A stretch of DNA of 64,000 bases, taken from Cladopsammia gracilis (Eukaryota > Cnidaria > Anthozoa > Scleractinia > Dendrophylliidae). Of the stretch, positions 1 to 10,340 are shown piece after piece. Position 1 is the stretch's first letter. The number at the start of each line of letters is the position of its first letter. The DNA lies in NCBI GenBank assembly GCA_022457155.1, contig JAJGOT010000417.1, positions 655,001 to 719,000 of the forward strand. The letters run 5' to 3'. Below the pieces are notes generated by a model. It was not told the DNA's origin. It saw nothing but the letters and a program-made list of their open reading frames with translations, and did no database searches. A program made the translations under genes and the position numbers.

Positions 1-1133
1 GGGGGGGGGAGGGGGGGCCGGAATCCCCCCTGGCTACGCCCCTGGGCAACGTTTTTCTTAACGTTAATTTGTGTCAAAATGTATTAATTTTTATAAGACT
101 GCCTTGACTGTAGTTTTTCCAAATCGGATAGCTTTCCGCTCTGTTCAGTCGCATGCTTCAGTTTGTTTTTCAATTCTGAATTGAAGTCTTTACAGACGCG
201 ATTCTCTGCCATTTTACTGCTGTATTTCATGTTGTTTGTCGTTTTATAATAGGTATAATTTCCGTAAAAAACCTTGGTTTGTGAAATTGTAAACATCGCG
301 CCGCCGAGATAAAAAACTAACATTAATAAACTGTTTTTTTGACATTTTCATACAGTCAATTGCAATAAATTAACACTTGAGGTTTGATTTGTGAAGATTT
401 TTGTTTCCATCCGGATATTTACGATGTTGTTTTCCATTTAAAACGCATTGAAAAGGATTGAACAAATGAGTGAGCGAGAAAAGTTTTGCTCAGTGGCATT
501 AACACACGTTATTTCTATGATAAAAATTTTTTATATACGCACGGGCGTGCGTCCATCGAGTTATAGATGCACGCTCGTGCTATTGATTTAGATTGAGCGA
601 ATTTCCTAGCTATGTTATAAGTACTATTCACGAACGATATCTTATGACCATCCTAAGGAGAGCATTGCTTAGGAGTCTCCTAAGTTTAATGGTCTCGGGC
701 AGTTATCGATTAGTAAAAGTAAACCAATCAGAGATAGTTTATATGGCGCGCTCTTATGAATGATAAGTTATGAAAATTATATGAATGAATATTTTTTTAT
801 TGTGTAAATTGTTGTTACAATGACAATGCAATAACCTTCGTTCATGGTCAGTAGCGAAAGCAACAAACAAAATAAGGTCACTCTACTTCGACATTTCTTG
901 TACATGGGCTTATTTTCACGAAAAACGGAAATATAACTCTGCAATGAGAAAGAAATGTGGAACCCGTTAATGACACGAAGACCTGTATGGAACTTACCGT
1001 GTTGTTTGACATTACTAGAAAATATTTAATTTTTCTTAGGAAAGCAATATAATGCTTTAAAATGTTTATCTAATCGCTAACTATTGTGATACACTAATCA
1101 CGCTGAAAATCGACTTAAACCTCGTCAACAATC
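1..1133. other. Non-coding, AT-rich sequence
   Basis: No convincing gene is visible. The first 17 bases are a G-rich run. A short imperfect hairpin lies near 535-575 (acgcacgggcgtgcgt and its partner). Around 600-800 there is sequence with the flavour of the repeat seen again at 6485-6620 (cctaagg/cttagga blocks and 'cgaa' flanks), which I read as a decayed dispersed repeat. Confidence 0.5.
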
Positions 1134-1262
1134 GAATTTAGGCCCCCGTAATTGAGAAATTGACTGAGAAATACATAGAAACAAGAATGAAACGAAGCCA
1201 TGCTTTTTATTAATCGACCACACAGACTTATGGGAAGACTCCATAAACTACTTCATGTAACA
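1134..1262 (-). repeat. 3' LTR of Gypsy element
   Basis: About 129 bp matching the right LTR (6189-6226 joined to 6409-6500). The match is clear from gtaattgagaaattgac (1148) to catgtaaca (1262); the outer 14 bases are degenerate. In element orientation it starts TGTTAC and is preceded by the polypurine tract. This copy lacks the MITE found in the other LTR, so it serves as the empty site for that insertion. Confidence 0.85.
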
Positions 1263-1273
1263 TCTCCCCTTTT
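1263..1273 (-). promoter_or_regulatory. Polypurine tract (plus-strand primer)
   Basis: The minus strand reads AAAAGGGGAGA directly before the TG of the 3' LTR. Position and composition are those expected of the tract that primes plus-strand DNA synthesis in LTR retrotransposons. Confidence 0.8.
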
Positions 1274-1475
1274 ACAGTAATAAACGATCTCACTAAAAAT
1301 CAACAGATAGTCTAGACTTGAATTTAGAAAACTATCTGATCTTAAGAACACGCACTTAAACGTCTTTCTCCTATAAGTTCACTTATTCCAAGGACTGAAA
1401 CTAAAAACTCAACAAATGACTGTTAGTGTCAAAGTTCAGGTCATAAATCGTCTATTAAACGTAGTCTGCGAATTT

Positions 1476-2693
1476 TTAAGGGCGGACGCTGACTCTGCCA
1501 CTTCTTGTAACGAGAGTCCGACGTGGCTGCAAACTCCTCTCCTCTTTCACAGTGGATTCTGGGTTAGCATCCGCTGGCTTTGGCAAAGGTGAGCTCTGAT
1601 TGGTGGAGCTGCTATCGGTGATGATAGGCTGCTGATGTTCTTTGTTGGAACCTTGGCGGATGAACTTTCGATTACGTCTGTACAAGTTTCCGTTCTCTGT
1701 TTCGATAAGGTACGAACGTGGTCCGACTTTTGCCACACACGATCCTTTATCCCGTGGAGCTTTCGGGTTTACTGGCTGAAGACGTACTGGTTCTCCAATT
1801 TGGAGCTCTGGCAATGGTCTTGCGCTCTTGTCATAAGTGGCTTTGGCCTGCTGCCTCTTACGTTTAACGTTGTCATATACTCCTTCGGCAACTTCAGGCT
1901 TGAGTAACGCTTCAGCGGTTGGGATGGTGGTCCGAGTTCTTCTTGACATGAGCTTTTGAGCCGGACTTAAATTGTCAATGTCGGGTGTGTTTCGCCATTC
2001 CAGGAGGGCCATTTGAAGATCTTTCTTGTCCCGCTTAGCCTTCTTCACAAGATTTTTGGCGATCTTAACAGCTGATTCTGATTTTCCATTGCTCTGACTG
2101 TGTAACGGCGAACTGGTGGTGTGATGAAATTCCCATTCACGTGCGAATGCGGCGAACTGGTCACTTGAATACTGGGGACTGTTATCTGTAATCATGTCAG
2201 CAGTTCCATGTCGGGCAAAGTGTGACTTTGTTGCCTTGATCACAGATTTTGTAGCTGCATCTTGCAACAGATCTAGTTCGAAGTAATCACTATAATAATC
2301 AACAGTCACTAAGTAGGTCTCATTTCCATGTGTGAAGAGATCCTGACCGACTTTAGACCATGGCGTATCTGGAATCTTATGCGTCATCAATGGTTCATTT
2401 TGTTGTCTGTCTAGAAAGTCATTGCAAACTGTACAGTTTTGGACTTGTTCCTTGATTTGGTCTGCCATACCTGGCCAAAATAATACATCACGTGCTCGAC
2501 GTACACAGGCATCAGGTCCTAAGTGACTCGAATGGACTCTGGCAATCATTTGAGGTCTCATTGAAATGGGAACAATGACTTTCATTCCTTTGTACAATAC
2601 TCCGTCTTTTACTGTTAACTCTTCTTTGTAGTTCCAATATTCTCGGATGCAAACTGGAACATCTTCCTTTGAAACTCTCATGGCCACCCTGTC
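1476..2693 (-). pseudogene. Gypsy integrase region (pol 3' part)
   Basis: Encodes a Ty3/Gypsy integrase that would insert element cDNA into the genome. An HHCC zinc-binding segment is visible (VHSSHLGP and NCTVC), followed by the catalytic core with D (VGQDLF), D (MITDNSPQYSS) and E (SNGKSESAV), and a basic C-terminal tail ending at 1476. The frame enters from RNase H through a small indel near 2690: the upstream frame stops directly after TGWP while the integrase homology continues in another frame. It is therefore part of a broken polyprotein. The integrase reading frame itself has no internal stop. Confidence 0.9.
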
Positions 2694-3272
2694 GTAACAG
2701 CGTTCATTAAAGTCTGCAGTGTGGGGTCCGCAAGGGTGCATTGTTTGATCTGCTGATGGGTACCCTCTGATAAGCGCATGTAGTCTACTTGATTGATGCT
2801 AGCAATTTCTTCAAACAGCTGCTGTTCTTGCTTGAGTTGGAAGATTTGGTATTCTGATGTGCTCTTACACTGGGTGCGGTCAGCTTGGAGATAAGTTCTG
2901 CTAAGCATGTCTGCTATGTACATTTGGGAACCAGGAAGGTACTTTACATGTAGATTGTACTTTTGCAGACGCAAAAGCATTCTCTGTAGCCTTTTGGGCG
3001 CTGAATGGATAGACTTCTGGAAAATGGGGACCAATGGCTTATGGTCTGTTTCCACAGTTGTAAGATCTCTTCCGTGCAGGTACTGATTGAAACGACTGCA
3101 GGCAAACACAATCGCCAAACATTCCTTCTCTATCTGAGCGCTTTGACGTTCTACAGGGCTCAATGACCGTGATGCAAACGCGACAGGCTGTCCATTTTGG
3201 AGCAAAGTTGCTCCTAAACCGGATTCTGAGGCGTCACATTGGATAGTGGTTTCACTGGCCAGATCATAATAC
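2690..3272 (-). pseudogene. Gypsy RNase H and connection
   Basis: RNase H domain that would degrade the RNA strand of the RNA:DNA hybrid. Typical Gypsy motifs are TIQCDASESGLGATLLQNG (first catalytic Asp), ASRSLSPVERQ with KECLAIVFA (Glu), TVETDHKPL (second Asp) and a C-terminal YIADMLSRTY block. The frame is offset from the RT upstream by an extra short segment around 3275-3283 and stops at the integrase junction, so it survives only as a fragment of the polyprotein. Confidence 0.9.
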
Positions 3273-3275
3273 ACT

Positions 3276-4265
3276 GTACTTCAAAAGGGGCGCAGAGCTG
3301 ATAATGTTTTTGATTGCTTTGAAAGCTTCCTGTGTGATCTCCCAAGTGAACATGACATTCTTCTCAATTAACTTGCGTAGTAGTTCAGACACTTCTGAGA
3401 GCTTTGGCATGAACCTGGACAAATAATTAACACATCCCAGAAGACGTTGGATTGCTTTCCTGTCATCTGGTCGATGCATGCTTGCAATTGCTTCTACTTT
3501 CATGGGATCGGGTTTCAGTCCTTCTGACGTAAACAACTGTCCCATGTACGTTACTTGGTCCAACCTCAAACGCAACTTTTTCTTGTTAAACTTCAGATTA
3601 ACACTGCGTGCACGCTTGAGCAAGTTCACTAAATTGCGATCGTGATCTGCTAAGGCGTCTTCCATAGATTCTCCACTGCCGTAACATAAGATGTCATCTG
3701 CGATTACTTCTACTCCATTAAAGCCTGTAAGCGCTTCGTTCTGGCGGCGTTGATACTCCTCTGGAGCGCTGCTGATTCCTTGTGGCATGCGAAGGTAGCG
3801 ATATCTCCCAAAGGGGGTCCAGAACGTAGTAAGGAGGGAACTTTCATTGTCAAGCTTGACTTGATGGAACCCGTCTTTTGCATCTAATACTGTAAATACT
3901 TTAGCTTTAGACAGCTTTGGTAACACCTCATCCACTGTCGGCATCTGATATTTTAACCTCTTTATGGCTATATTCAAATCTCGCGGGTCAATGCACACCC
4001 TCAGTTTCCCGGGCTTCTGCACTGCAACTAGACTGCTGATCCACTCTGTTGGTTGGGTTTCTTTGACAATTACGCCTTGCTTTTCCATTTCGTCAATCTT
4101 TTCTTTCAGCTTTGATTTGAGTGGTACTGGTACACGTCGAGGAGCATGCTGTACTGGCTTGATGGCAGGATCTACTTCAATGTGGTATTCGCCCGGTAGA
4201 CAACCAAGTCCTGTGAACACGTCTTCATATTCCTTCAAAAGTTCCTCCAAAGTGAGCGGCTCATA
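3276..4265 (-). pseudogene. Gypsy reverse transcriptase
   Basis: Reverse transcriptase of the Gypsy pol. It begins with the usual lead (EELLKEYEDVFTGLGCLPG), then shows KLRVCIDPRDLN, the catalytic Asp block FTVLDAKDGFHQ, the PQGISSAPEEYQR block, and a catalytic box reading VIADDILCYG, with IADD in place of YxDD. A connection domain follows (LTYMGQLFTS-like, then NYLSRFMPKLSEV). One in-frame TAG at 4266-4268 separates it from protease: the frame is otherwise continuous across that codon. Confidence 0.92.
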
Positions 4266-4838
4266 CTACTTGCCATTTAATGAGTGAACAGACCGTTCCA
4301 CTCCTAGGGCTATCCAACCTTGCTCAATGCATGTTCTACCATCTATGATTGGCCACGGAGCATCCTCGAGGATGTCAAGTTTTATCTTGCATTTGGGGCC
4401 ACTGTTTGGGCTAACTGTAAATGTATAGGAGCCCAGGGGAGTGACCACACTACCATCATAAAGCCTTATCTTGCCTCCAGGGGGATCCAACTGAACTTCG
4501 CCAAGCTGCAAAATATTCAACAAATCTGCGTAGGACATTGCACTGCATGTCGCTCCAGTATCCAGCTGGGTGGTACCTGTAGGGCTGTACTCAGTGTGAA
4601 AGGTGAAGGGTGCCATAAAAGTAGATCTGCCTACATTGCTGCTGACAACTCCAAGACGCTCAGTAGTGAAAACAGAATCGTCTGATTCATCACTATCCTC
4701 TGCAAATCTCGGATGAGCTCCACTCGCTTGATGAACTTTATTGTCTGGTTTACTTGGCGGCTGCTTTTTAACACGACACTTCACGGCAAAGTGGCCTTGT
4801 TTACCACATATGTGACAAGTCTTACCGGAAGCAGGACA
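4266..4838 (-). pseudogene. Gypsy protease with second zinc knuckle
   Basis: The 5' part (about 4838-4770) encodes a CX2CX4HX4C zinc knuckle reading CHICGKQGHFAVKC, which would bind element RNA. It continues into an aspartic protease with the active-site triad in TTQLDTGATCSAMSY. The retropepsin flap region lies further on (RLYDGSVVTPLG). The frame ends at an in-frame TAG (4266-4268) just before RT. The LINE fragment to the right cuts this segment off from the rest of gag. Confidence 0.88.
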
Positions 4839-4843
4839 TTTGG

Positions 4844-5268
4844 CAACAACAACAACAACAACAACAACGATTTATTTACAAATAATAAAACAAATTATAT
4901 TAGCAACCCGCAAATAACTAAAGTTAATCGTGGCGGGTTGCTGCACACTAGGCAATTACAGGAGCTCACTATAAAATAATTGACTGATAACAATAAATAC
5001 GAAAATAAGGAATGGATAATTTATGATTAGTTACTGTAACAACAACAAATAAATTAATTAATAACAAAAATAAAAATAAATATGAAAAAAAAAATATATA
5101 TATATATACAAATTAAGGAGAAGGGGTATTAAAATGCAGATTAAAGTCAATTAAGTGTTTTAAAATTACGAAGACTGGTACAAAGAAATTCGACATCAAC
5201 ATAGATATCCTCACTCTCCAAAACCTCCATTAGTAATCTGTTTAATTTAGACTTAAAGCATGTTTTGC
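4844..5268 (-). mobile_element. Non-LTR retrotransposon 3' tail inserted in gag
   Basis: A 425 bp insertion that, read on the minus strand, ends in a (TTG)n tail (4844-4868). The tail is preceded by AATAAA-like A/T-rich sequence, typical of LINE 3' ends. It is flanked by TTTGG on both sides (4839-4843 and 5269-5273), a likely 5 bp target-site duplication. The 5' end carries an extra 19-20 bp copy of the adjacent gag sequence (the acttaaagcatgttttgct block at 5251 and again at 5274), suggesting a slipped or template-switched 5' junction. No coding domain survives, so the family is not assigned. Confidence 0.65.
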
Positions 5269-5273
5269 TTTGG

Positions 5274-5974
5274 ACTTAAAGCATGTTTTGCTACCATACG
5301 GGTGTTCAGTGCCACAAAATTTGCATAGACCAGTTGGGTTTTCTTTTCCAGACTTGCTACGGCCTCTTGAAGTTCCATTACTGCCACCACTGATTCCTTT
5401 CCTTTTGTCTTTTGCTAAATGATGCTTCTCTGCTGCATGAACAGTGTTCGGAGAATCAACAGTGTCCTTAAACTGCTCTTTGTGAATTCTGGATAACTCG
5501 CTGGCTCGAAGAGCTTCAATACACCTGGCTAACCAACGCACAGGGCGTTCCCTAAGTAGGCAGTCACGGGTGGTAGAGTCCCGAGTACCAATGACCAATC
5601 TGTCACGAATTAAGCTCTCACAAAGACTCTCGAATTCACACGATTCAGCAAGCTGGCGCAATCTCACTACATACTGATCAATGCTTTCATTTTAAGCTTG
5701 ATTTGCAAAACCAAATTTTACTCTTTCAAACAACAAATGTTTTTGAGGCATAAAATGGTCAGTTAAAGCAGAAAGAATCTTCTCTGGGTCTTTCTTTTTA
5801 GGTGCAGTTAGCGTAGTAAGGCTATTCAATACTTTGACACAGTCCATTCCAATAACACTGCATAACGCTCGGTAGCAATTGTTAATAACACCAAGCTTCT
5901 TTAAACATTTTCCAGTTTGTTAATACATCATCTTTTACGTTCATGGGCACTGGCGGCGGAATCTGATAAAATGG
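5274..5974 (-). pseudogene. Gypsy gag (capsid and first zinc motif)
   Basis: Gag-like structural protein of the Gypsy element. The start is near 5974 (an ATG followed by PFYQIPPPVP). An alpha-helical capsid region follows, with MPQKHLLFERVKFG and then LRQLAESCEFESL and RDRLVIGTRD, typical of Gypsy retrotransposon gag. The C-terminal basic region ends with a cysteine-histidine motif CKFCGTEHPYGSKTC. It is broken by a frameshift near 5880, a stop near 5695 and the LINE insertion at 5268. The first long open piece spans 5242-5667. Confidence 0.8.
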
Positions 5975-6174
5975 CATGTTGAAAAAACGAAATACTCACA
6001 GTTCTGGTGCTTTCTTAAGTTTCTTTCGGCCAAAACAATATGGCGACGACTCACCACGTGCACGATTTGCGAACGATAAAAATGCTACGTACAACAGCGA
6101 CGGCGGCACGGCGGCTTCACTGAAACGCTCTCCTTGTAGACTTCTACTGCCAAGGGATTCTTCTAGCAACGATT

Positions 6175-6188
6175 AACTTCTGACACCA
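6175..6188 (-). other. Primer-binding site (tRNA-Leu-like)
   Basis: Immediately inside the 5' LTR the minus strand reads TGGTGTCAGAAGTT. This is complementary to the 3' end of metazoan leucine tRNAs (CTTCTGACA plus CCA), from my knowledge of tRNA-Leu sequences. It abuts the CA end of the LTR, which fixes the LTR boundary at 6189. Confidence 0.7.
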
Positions 6189-6500
6189 TGTTATTCGGCT
6201 TGTAATTGAGAAATTGACTGAGAAATGGAGTGTTTTCACATGACTTCACGGCGGCCATGTTAGTGTCCCAAAACAATAAAACGGCGGCAATATTGGTGTC
6301 CTAAGCTAATCCTGTCGGGATTGAACTCTTTTGCAAACACTTTTGCAAACACTTTGTTTTGTTCAAATAAATTAGCATAGCTGCAGACCACGTGAGTGAA
6401 AACACTCTATACATAGAAACTAGAATGAAACGAAGCCATGCTTTTTATTAATCGAACACACAGATTTATGGGAAGACTCCATAAACTACTTCATGTAACA
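6189..6500 (-). repeat. 5' LTR of Gypsy element, split by a MITE
   Basis: TG...CA-bounded LTR (tgttattcgg ... catgtaaca on the plus strand). With the 182 bp MITE removed it is about 130 bp and aligns with the 3' LTR at 1134-1262. Several substitutions between the two LTRs (for example cgaccacacagactta versus cgaacacacagattta) show the insertion is not recent. Confidence 0.85.
6227..6408. mobile_element. 182 bp MITE inside the 5' LTR
   Basis: Terminal inverted repeats GGAGTGTTTTCAC ... GTGAAAACACTCT bound a 182 bp insertion. The other LTR has the uninterrupted sequence gagaaatacatag, so both ends are exact. AT flanks both sides as a 2 bp duplication. There is no coding capacity; it must have been moved by a transposase encoded elsewhere. 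Confidence 0.85.
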
Positions 6501-7189
6501 GAGGTCTTCGTGAATACCAGTTAAGACATGTCTTAAGTTTAGGAGAGAAAAAATAAGAGATCTCCTAACTTGCATCTTAGGAGGCTCTTTGGACTTACGA
6601 TGCTTTCGTGAATACGGCCCCTGGAATGTATGCTCGAGGGAATCTGGACATTTGCAGAAGAAGCATTGATAATCAGGTTTGATTTTGTATCTTTTAAGTT
6701 CCTTTAAAACGAGTGAAAACGTCAAGTAAAACTGCATTTGAATGAAAAGCTCGATCTCTTTATTGCCAAGGAATTAGTCAGAGCTATTTGCAGGGAGAAG
6801 TAATTTTAGTCTGAGGAAATTTTCTGTGGTAATTTATGATAATTTGTGAGACCTATGGAATGTTTAGACCGCTTACATTTCAAACATGAAAAAACACGCG
6901 TGAAAAATGTTTCAGCGATTTATTCAAACTCGAACAGTTTAATTTGTTTAAAATTTTCTCATTTAGTGTGCTAAACTGTGTAGATTATAGCGCATTTATT
7001 CGCTTGTCGTGAGTATCCCCCAAATCAAAAGATAATAAGGAAAAACTGTTTTTCGCCATGTTTGCTTACCGTTGCTATGGAAACGCCGATTAGCATAAAA
7101 GGGCATCGCTCAAAACTTTCATCCAAATCTAACATGTGGTATCAAATTCAGATTCATTGAGCTAAAGTAGTATTATGTATAAGCGCATT
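6501..7189. other. Non-coding repeat remnants
   Basis: No gene recognised. Bases 6501-6620 contain a decayed dispersed repeat ('cgtgaatac' and 'cttaggag' blocks) related in style to 600-700. The remainder is AT-rich with no structure I could support. Confidence 0.4.
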
Positions 7190-8112
7190 CAAAAAGGGAA
7201 GTGTGACCAAAAAAAAAAAAACTACTTAGAGCCATCTTAACCGGTGTAGGTTCTATTTCGCATTTTTCTTGGAAGAGTGAGTAGTAGTCCTTGCAGAGCA
7301 TCTTGGACAAGCGGATAGTTTTTCCTTCGGCAAGCTGGTATACATCAGTTTCATCAGAAAGGATTTCCAGAGGTTTTGTTGTAGTCATAACTTTTAATTT
7401 AAAAGTTTTTGGGATTGCCGAGAGTATTTAGCAGTAATAGATGAAGTTCACTTCATTATACCTGGTCTTACATGTAAATTCTTCATAAGAAAGATTACAA
7501 AATATACCCCATGCTCGTTCCAGGTTTTTCCTTCAATAGTTATATCTTTGCTGTTCCATAAGGTAAAGTCACCTTTAGTAACAATCGTTCTTATATTGGT
7601 CACGTAATTCGTTAAAATAATCTAGAAGTTCGAAATAAAATAGGGAAATATCATTGCCTAATTTTTTTTGTGTTATAGTTACAATTTAAAAGAAAAGACA
7701 ATCATCCATATTTATTGAAGTAAGCATTTTGAATTGCTTTCCAAGCATCGTTACCCCCACCTTGTAACCTACCTATCCAACTTAATCGAAGTGCTTTTAC
7801 AGTTGTTCTAACATTTGGAAAGTTTAAACCTCCATTACACTGTCTTTGATATAGCACGGTTCTCTTTATTTTGTCATTTTTGTTTCGCCAAAGAAAGCTA
7901 AAGAGTTTTTCTTGTACTCGTTTAATTATTTCCTCTGGAACACTATTAAAGCTGAGTATACTATTTTAGAAATGCCTAATGCCTTAACTAATAAGGTTCT
8001 TCCCATAAAGGTGAGGTCCCGACACAGCCAAAGAATTAGTTTTGTTTCATGCATTTTATGAATTTTGATAAAAACGTTTTGGTTGTTATCTTTATCACGA
8101 TAGTACGATATA
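7190..8112 (-). pseudogene. L1-like LINE ORF2, C-terminal part
   Basis: Read on the minus strand this follows the RT domain of an L1-type element: FMGRTLLVKALG near 8000, GGLNFPNVRTTVKALRLSWIGR near 7780-7850 and a tail with TTTKPLEILSDETDVYQL near 7380. Several frameshifts are present. It continues the L1 copy at 9732-10048 across the transposon at 8115-9729: once that insert is removed, the reading (GIY, then SYNRDKDNNQNV) runs on without a break. This is a dead LINE with 5' parts at 9.7-10.0 and 12.9-13.1 kb. Confidence 0.75.
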
Positions 8113-9129
8113 TACAGTATGTTGCCCAGTTTCCGGCCACTTTAGTTTGTAGTCGCTATAACTTCTTGTTTTTGTACGAAAAATTTCTCAATTTTCTGTC
8201 AAAGACAGTTCATTTACTTACCTTTAAAATCTTCAATAGTTGGCGGCTTTCCCCAAGTATGAAAGAAATTATATCATTTTTCGCAAAGCTAGTAAGTTGC
8301 CCAGTTTCCGGCCAGCTAGCCCAGTTTCCGGCCACCGACTTAAAGTAAATTTTCCTTGAAACCTCGCGACGTAAACCGACTTGTAAGCCCCTTGATAATA
8401 GTGGTCACCTAGTTATAAATATCCGGCAAGTTTCAATATTAAGCTTTACCGTCTACCGTTTTACTCAGTGTTCAAGATATGTGTGACCTCAGTGACCCGG
8501 AAGCGTGTCTTCCGCGGTATGTTGGTAGACTACTAAAACAAATACATATGAGTTGCGTACTTTTAGTCACGCTATACATGCATTAGCTGTTGTTAATTCA
8601 TAATCTTTGTTACACTTACACATGTATCTTTAATTTCTCGACCAAAAAATTTTAAAATTCAGTTCTTTCACTCAATAAGAAATAGGTTTTGAGCGATGTG
8701 TCTTTTAGTGGCCGGAAACTGGCACACTAGGTCGAAATCTTCGCCTAGAGTTTGACTGCTAAAATTTCAGGAACAGCCGTATTCCAGCTGATGATGATAG
8801 ATTCCCTAATCACTTTCATCTTTCATCTAACATTTGTCCAAAAATTATGAAGCTCCTTGAGATATTTCCTGTGAAACGAACTATTTCTTTATCTACGGTA
8901 GTTTTGATGTGCAGTGAAACGAACCAAAATTAATCGATAACCGTTTAATCACCTGGACAAAGCCTGTCCTTTCTCGGCCGTTTCTTGTTCAAAAGGAACG
9001 TCAAAACCACCAATGTATAGCGGAAATGTAAGTCTTTATTTTGAAATGCTTCGGTGGACGAAAATTTAAAACTCTGACGAACATAACCGACGTAAGTTTT
9101 TTTTGGCCGGAAACTGGTACTGTAAAAAA

Positions 9130-9690
9130 TTGCGACAAAACATTTCTTAAAAACATTGTAAAATGTTAAAAAGCTAAAAAGCTGACGACGTTTCGACGTT
9201 ACCGTAACGTCATTATCAAGTCAAAAATGTATAAAAACTAGGTTCTATAAATACTAAAACGAACAATAAATGATGAAAATAATTGCGAAAATCACAACTT
9301 AAACAAAAAGTTTCGCACGTATGGAGTCCGTTTGGACGTTCAAATTAGGTTTGAATTTCTTGATGTAAAGCATTTCAAACACTAAACAATCAAATTTTCC
9401 TTTACACCTTCTCAGAATCTTAAAATGGCTCTCATTCAAAAGATCGCTCCCACCGTGCGCTTCATGTAAATGTTTGCCAATTGCCGAATTTTTGTGCTCA
9501 GCAACACGTTGAAAAAGGTGCCGGGCTGTGTAACCGACATAATCTGCATCGCACAGATCACATACAAAACGATAAACAACGCATTGCTGATTGACAATTG
9601 ACGGCTTGGCTTCTTTAGGTTTGAGATCTTGTTCTAATTTCCTGCTAGTAAAAACTGGCTGCAAAGTCACTTTTCTAAGTCACTTCTTTT
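9130..9690 (-). mobile_element. PLE 3' fragment with GIY-YIG endonuclease
   Basis: Positions 9299-9670 encode the C-terminal endonuclease of a Penelope-like retroelement: VVYRFVCDLCDADYVGYTAR is the GIY-YIG core, followed by HLFQRVAEHK, GKHLHEAHG and FEMLYIKKFKPNLN. It would nick target DNA for reverse transcription. The RT domain is absent, so the copy is 5'-truncated and probably inserted into the TA transposon, or was carried with it. A hammerhead-like motif lies about 80 bases after the stop codon. Boundaries are approximate. Confidence 0.85.
9183..9223 (-). ncRNA. Hammerhead-ribozyme-like motif (degenerate)
   Basis: On the minus strand, TGAC precedes a core reading TTGATAA (consensus CUGANGA, two changes). 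A perfect stem II follows (GACGTTA/TAACGTC), then GAAA, a minimal CG helix III, the UC cleavage dinucleotide and GTCA, which pairs with the leading TGAC. The architecture matches minimal PLE hammerheads, but the two core substitutions may impair cleavage. Confidence 0.55.
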
Positions 9691-9731
9691 TCGTAAACTG
9701 GTACTGGCCGGAAACTGGGCAACACACTGTA

Positions 9732-10048
9732 TATATATATTCCTAGTGTTTTAGTTGGTTCATCGGTTTTGTTTATTGCTAAAGGTTTAGTTTTGTTCTT
9801 TTTCTGGGACCCAGTCCAGATGGCTTTGGTCTTTTTTTTGTTCAGCTTAAGACCTGACATTTCACCAAAATTGTTTATAATCATATTTTCCTTTAGTGAT
9901 CCTATATCCTTACAGATAAGGGTGGTATCTTCCGCAAATTGGCTTAGTTTGACGTCTGCAGAATTTGGGAGGTTAATCCCTTTACTCTTACTGCTCTGGC
10001 GTTTCTTTTGTGACAGTAGCTCTGCAGCTAATTTGAATAGAAGAGGGC
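9732..10048 (-). pseudogene. L1-like LINE RT fragment (catalytic box)
   Basis: The minus strand encodes the RT segment with the catalytic box QFADDTTLI, followed by FGEMSGLKLNKKKTKAIWTGS and KTLGIY, all diagnostic of L1-type reverse transcriptases. The fragment starts at the TTAA target of the element on its right and ends at the TA transposon on its left. An almost identical inverted copy lies at 12478-12833. Confidence 0.85.
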
Positions 10049-10056
10049 TTAAGGTG

Positions 10057-10080
10057 CCCCCCCCCCCCCCCCCCCCCCCC
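10057..10080. repeat. Poly-C tract
   Basis: About 24 C residues at the left end of the TTAA element, whereas the right TIR has only six G at the equivalent place. It may be slippage or an assembly problem at a homopolymer. Confidence 0.8.
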
Positions 10081-10340
10081 GCGGCTATTTAATGGCGCGG
10101 AGGCTCCCTTTTATAAATCGAATTTTTGGCATGTAAGCGTTAACCGATTTTTGTAAGTTTTGGTAAGGCGATAAAGGAGTCTTCAAATTATACAGGACTT
10201 TAAATTTTAGTGCATATAAGATAAGCGATTAAAAGTTACAAGCGTTTTTTAGAAAACCTTGTTTTTTAAGAAAACGCGAATATTTTCATAAAACGACGAA
10301 AGTTTTTTTTTCTAATTAAGCTTATTAAGTTCCAAATTTG

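Larger units (their letters stand above)
1134..6500 (-). mobile_element. Decayed Ty3/Gypsy LTR retrotransposon
   Basis: A complete but inactivated Gypsy element in minus orientation. It has short LTRs of about 130 bp (1134-1262 and 6189-6500, the latter enlarged by a MITE), a primer-binding site next to the right LTR and a polypurine tract next to the left LTR. In coding order it carries gag with zinc knuckles, protease, reverse transcriptase, RNase H and integrase, the Gypsy order. Stops and frameshifts interrupt gag, the protease/RT junction, the RT/RNase H junction and the RNase H/integrase junction, and a LINE tail is inserted between the two zinc-binding motifs of gag. It cannot make a full polyprotein. 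No target-site duplication was clear. Confidence 0.93.
8115..9729. mobile_element. 1.6 kb TA-flanked DNA transposon with TIRs
   Basis: The ends are near-identical inverted repeats of about 26 bp beginning CAGTRTGTTGCCCAGTTTCC, flanked by TA. The pre-insertion sequence is preserved at 12790-12812, where the same L1 segment is uninterrupted. TIR-internal sequence (GTTTCCGGCC) recurs in subterminal positions near 8305, 8325, 8705, 9105 and 9705. A TA target with CAGT ends fits the Tc1/mariner-pogo superfamily (inference), but no transposase is present, so this is a non-autonomous copy. A PLE fragment lies inside. Confidence 0.85.

Noticed and set aside
1635..1907. Plus-strand open frames opposite the Gypsy pol and opposite the tyrosine-recombinase element
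   Set aside because: Shadows of the minus-strand coding regions with no motif of their own.
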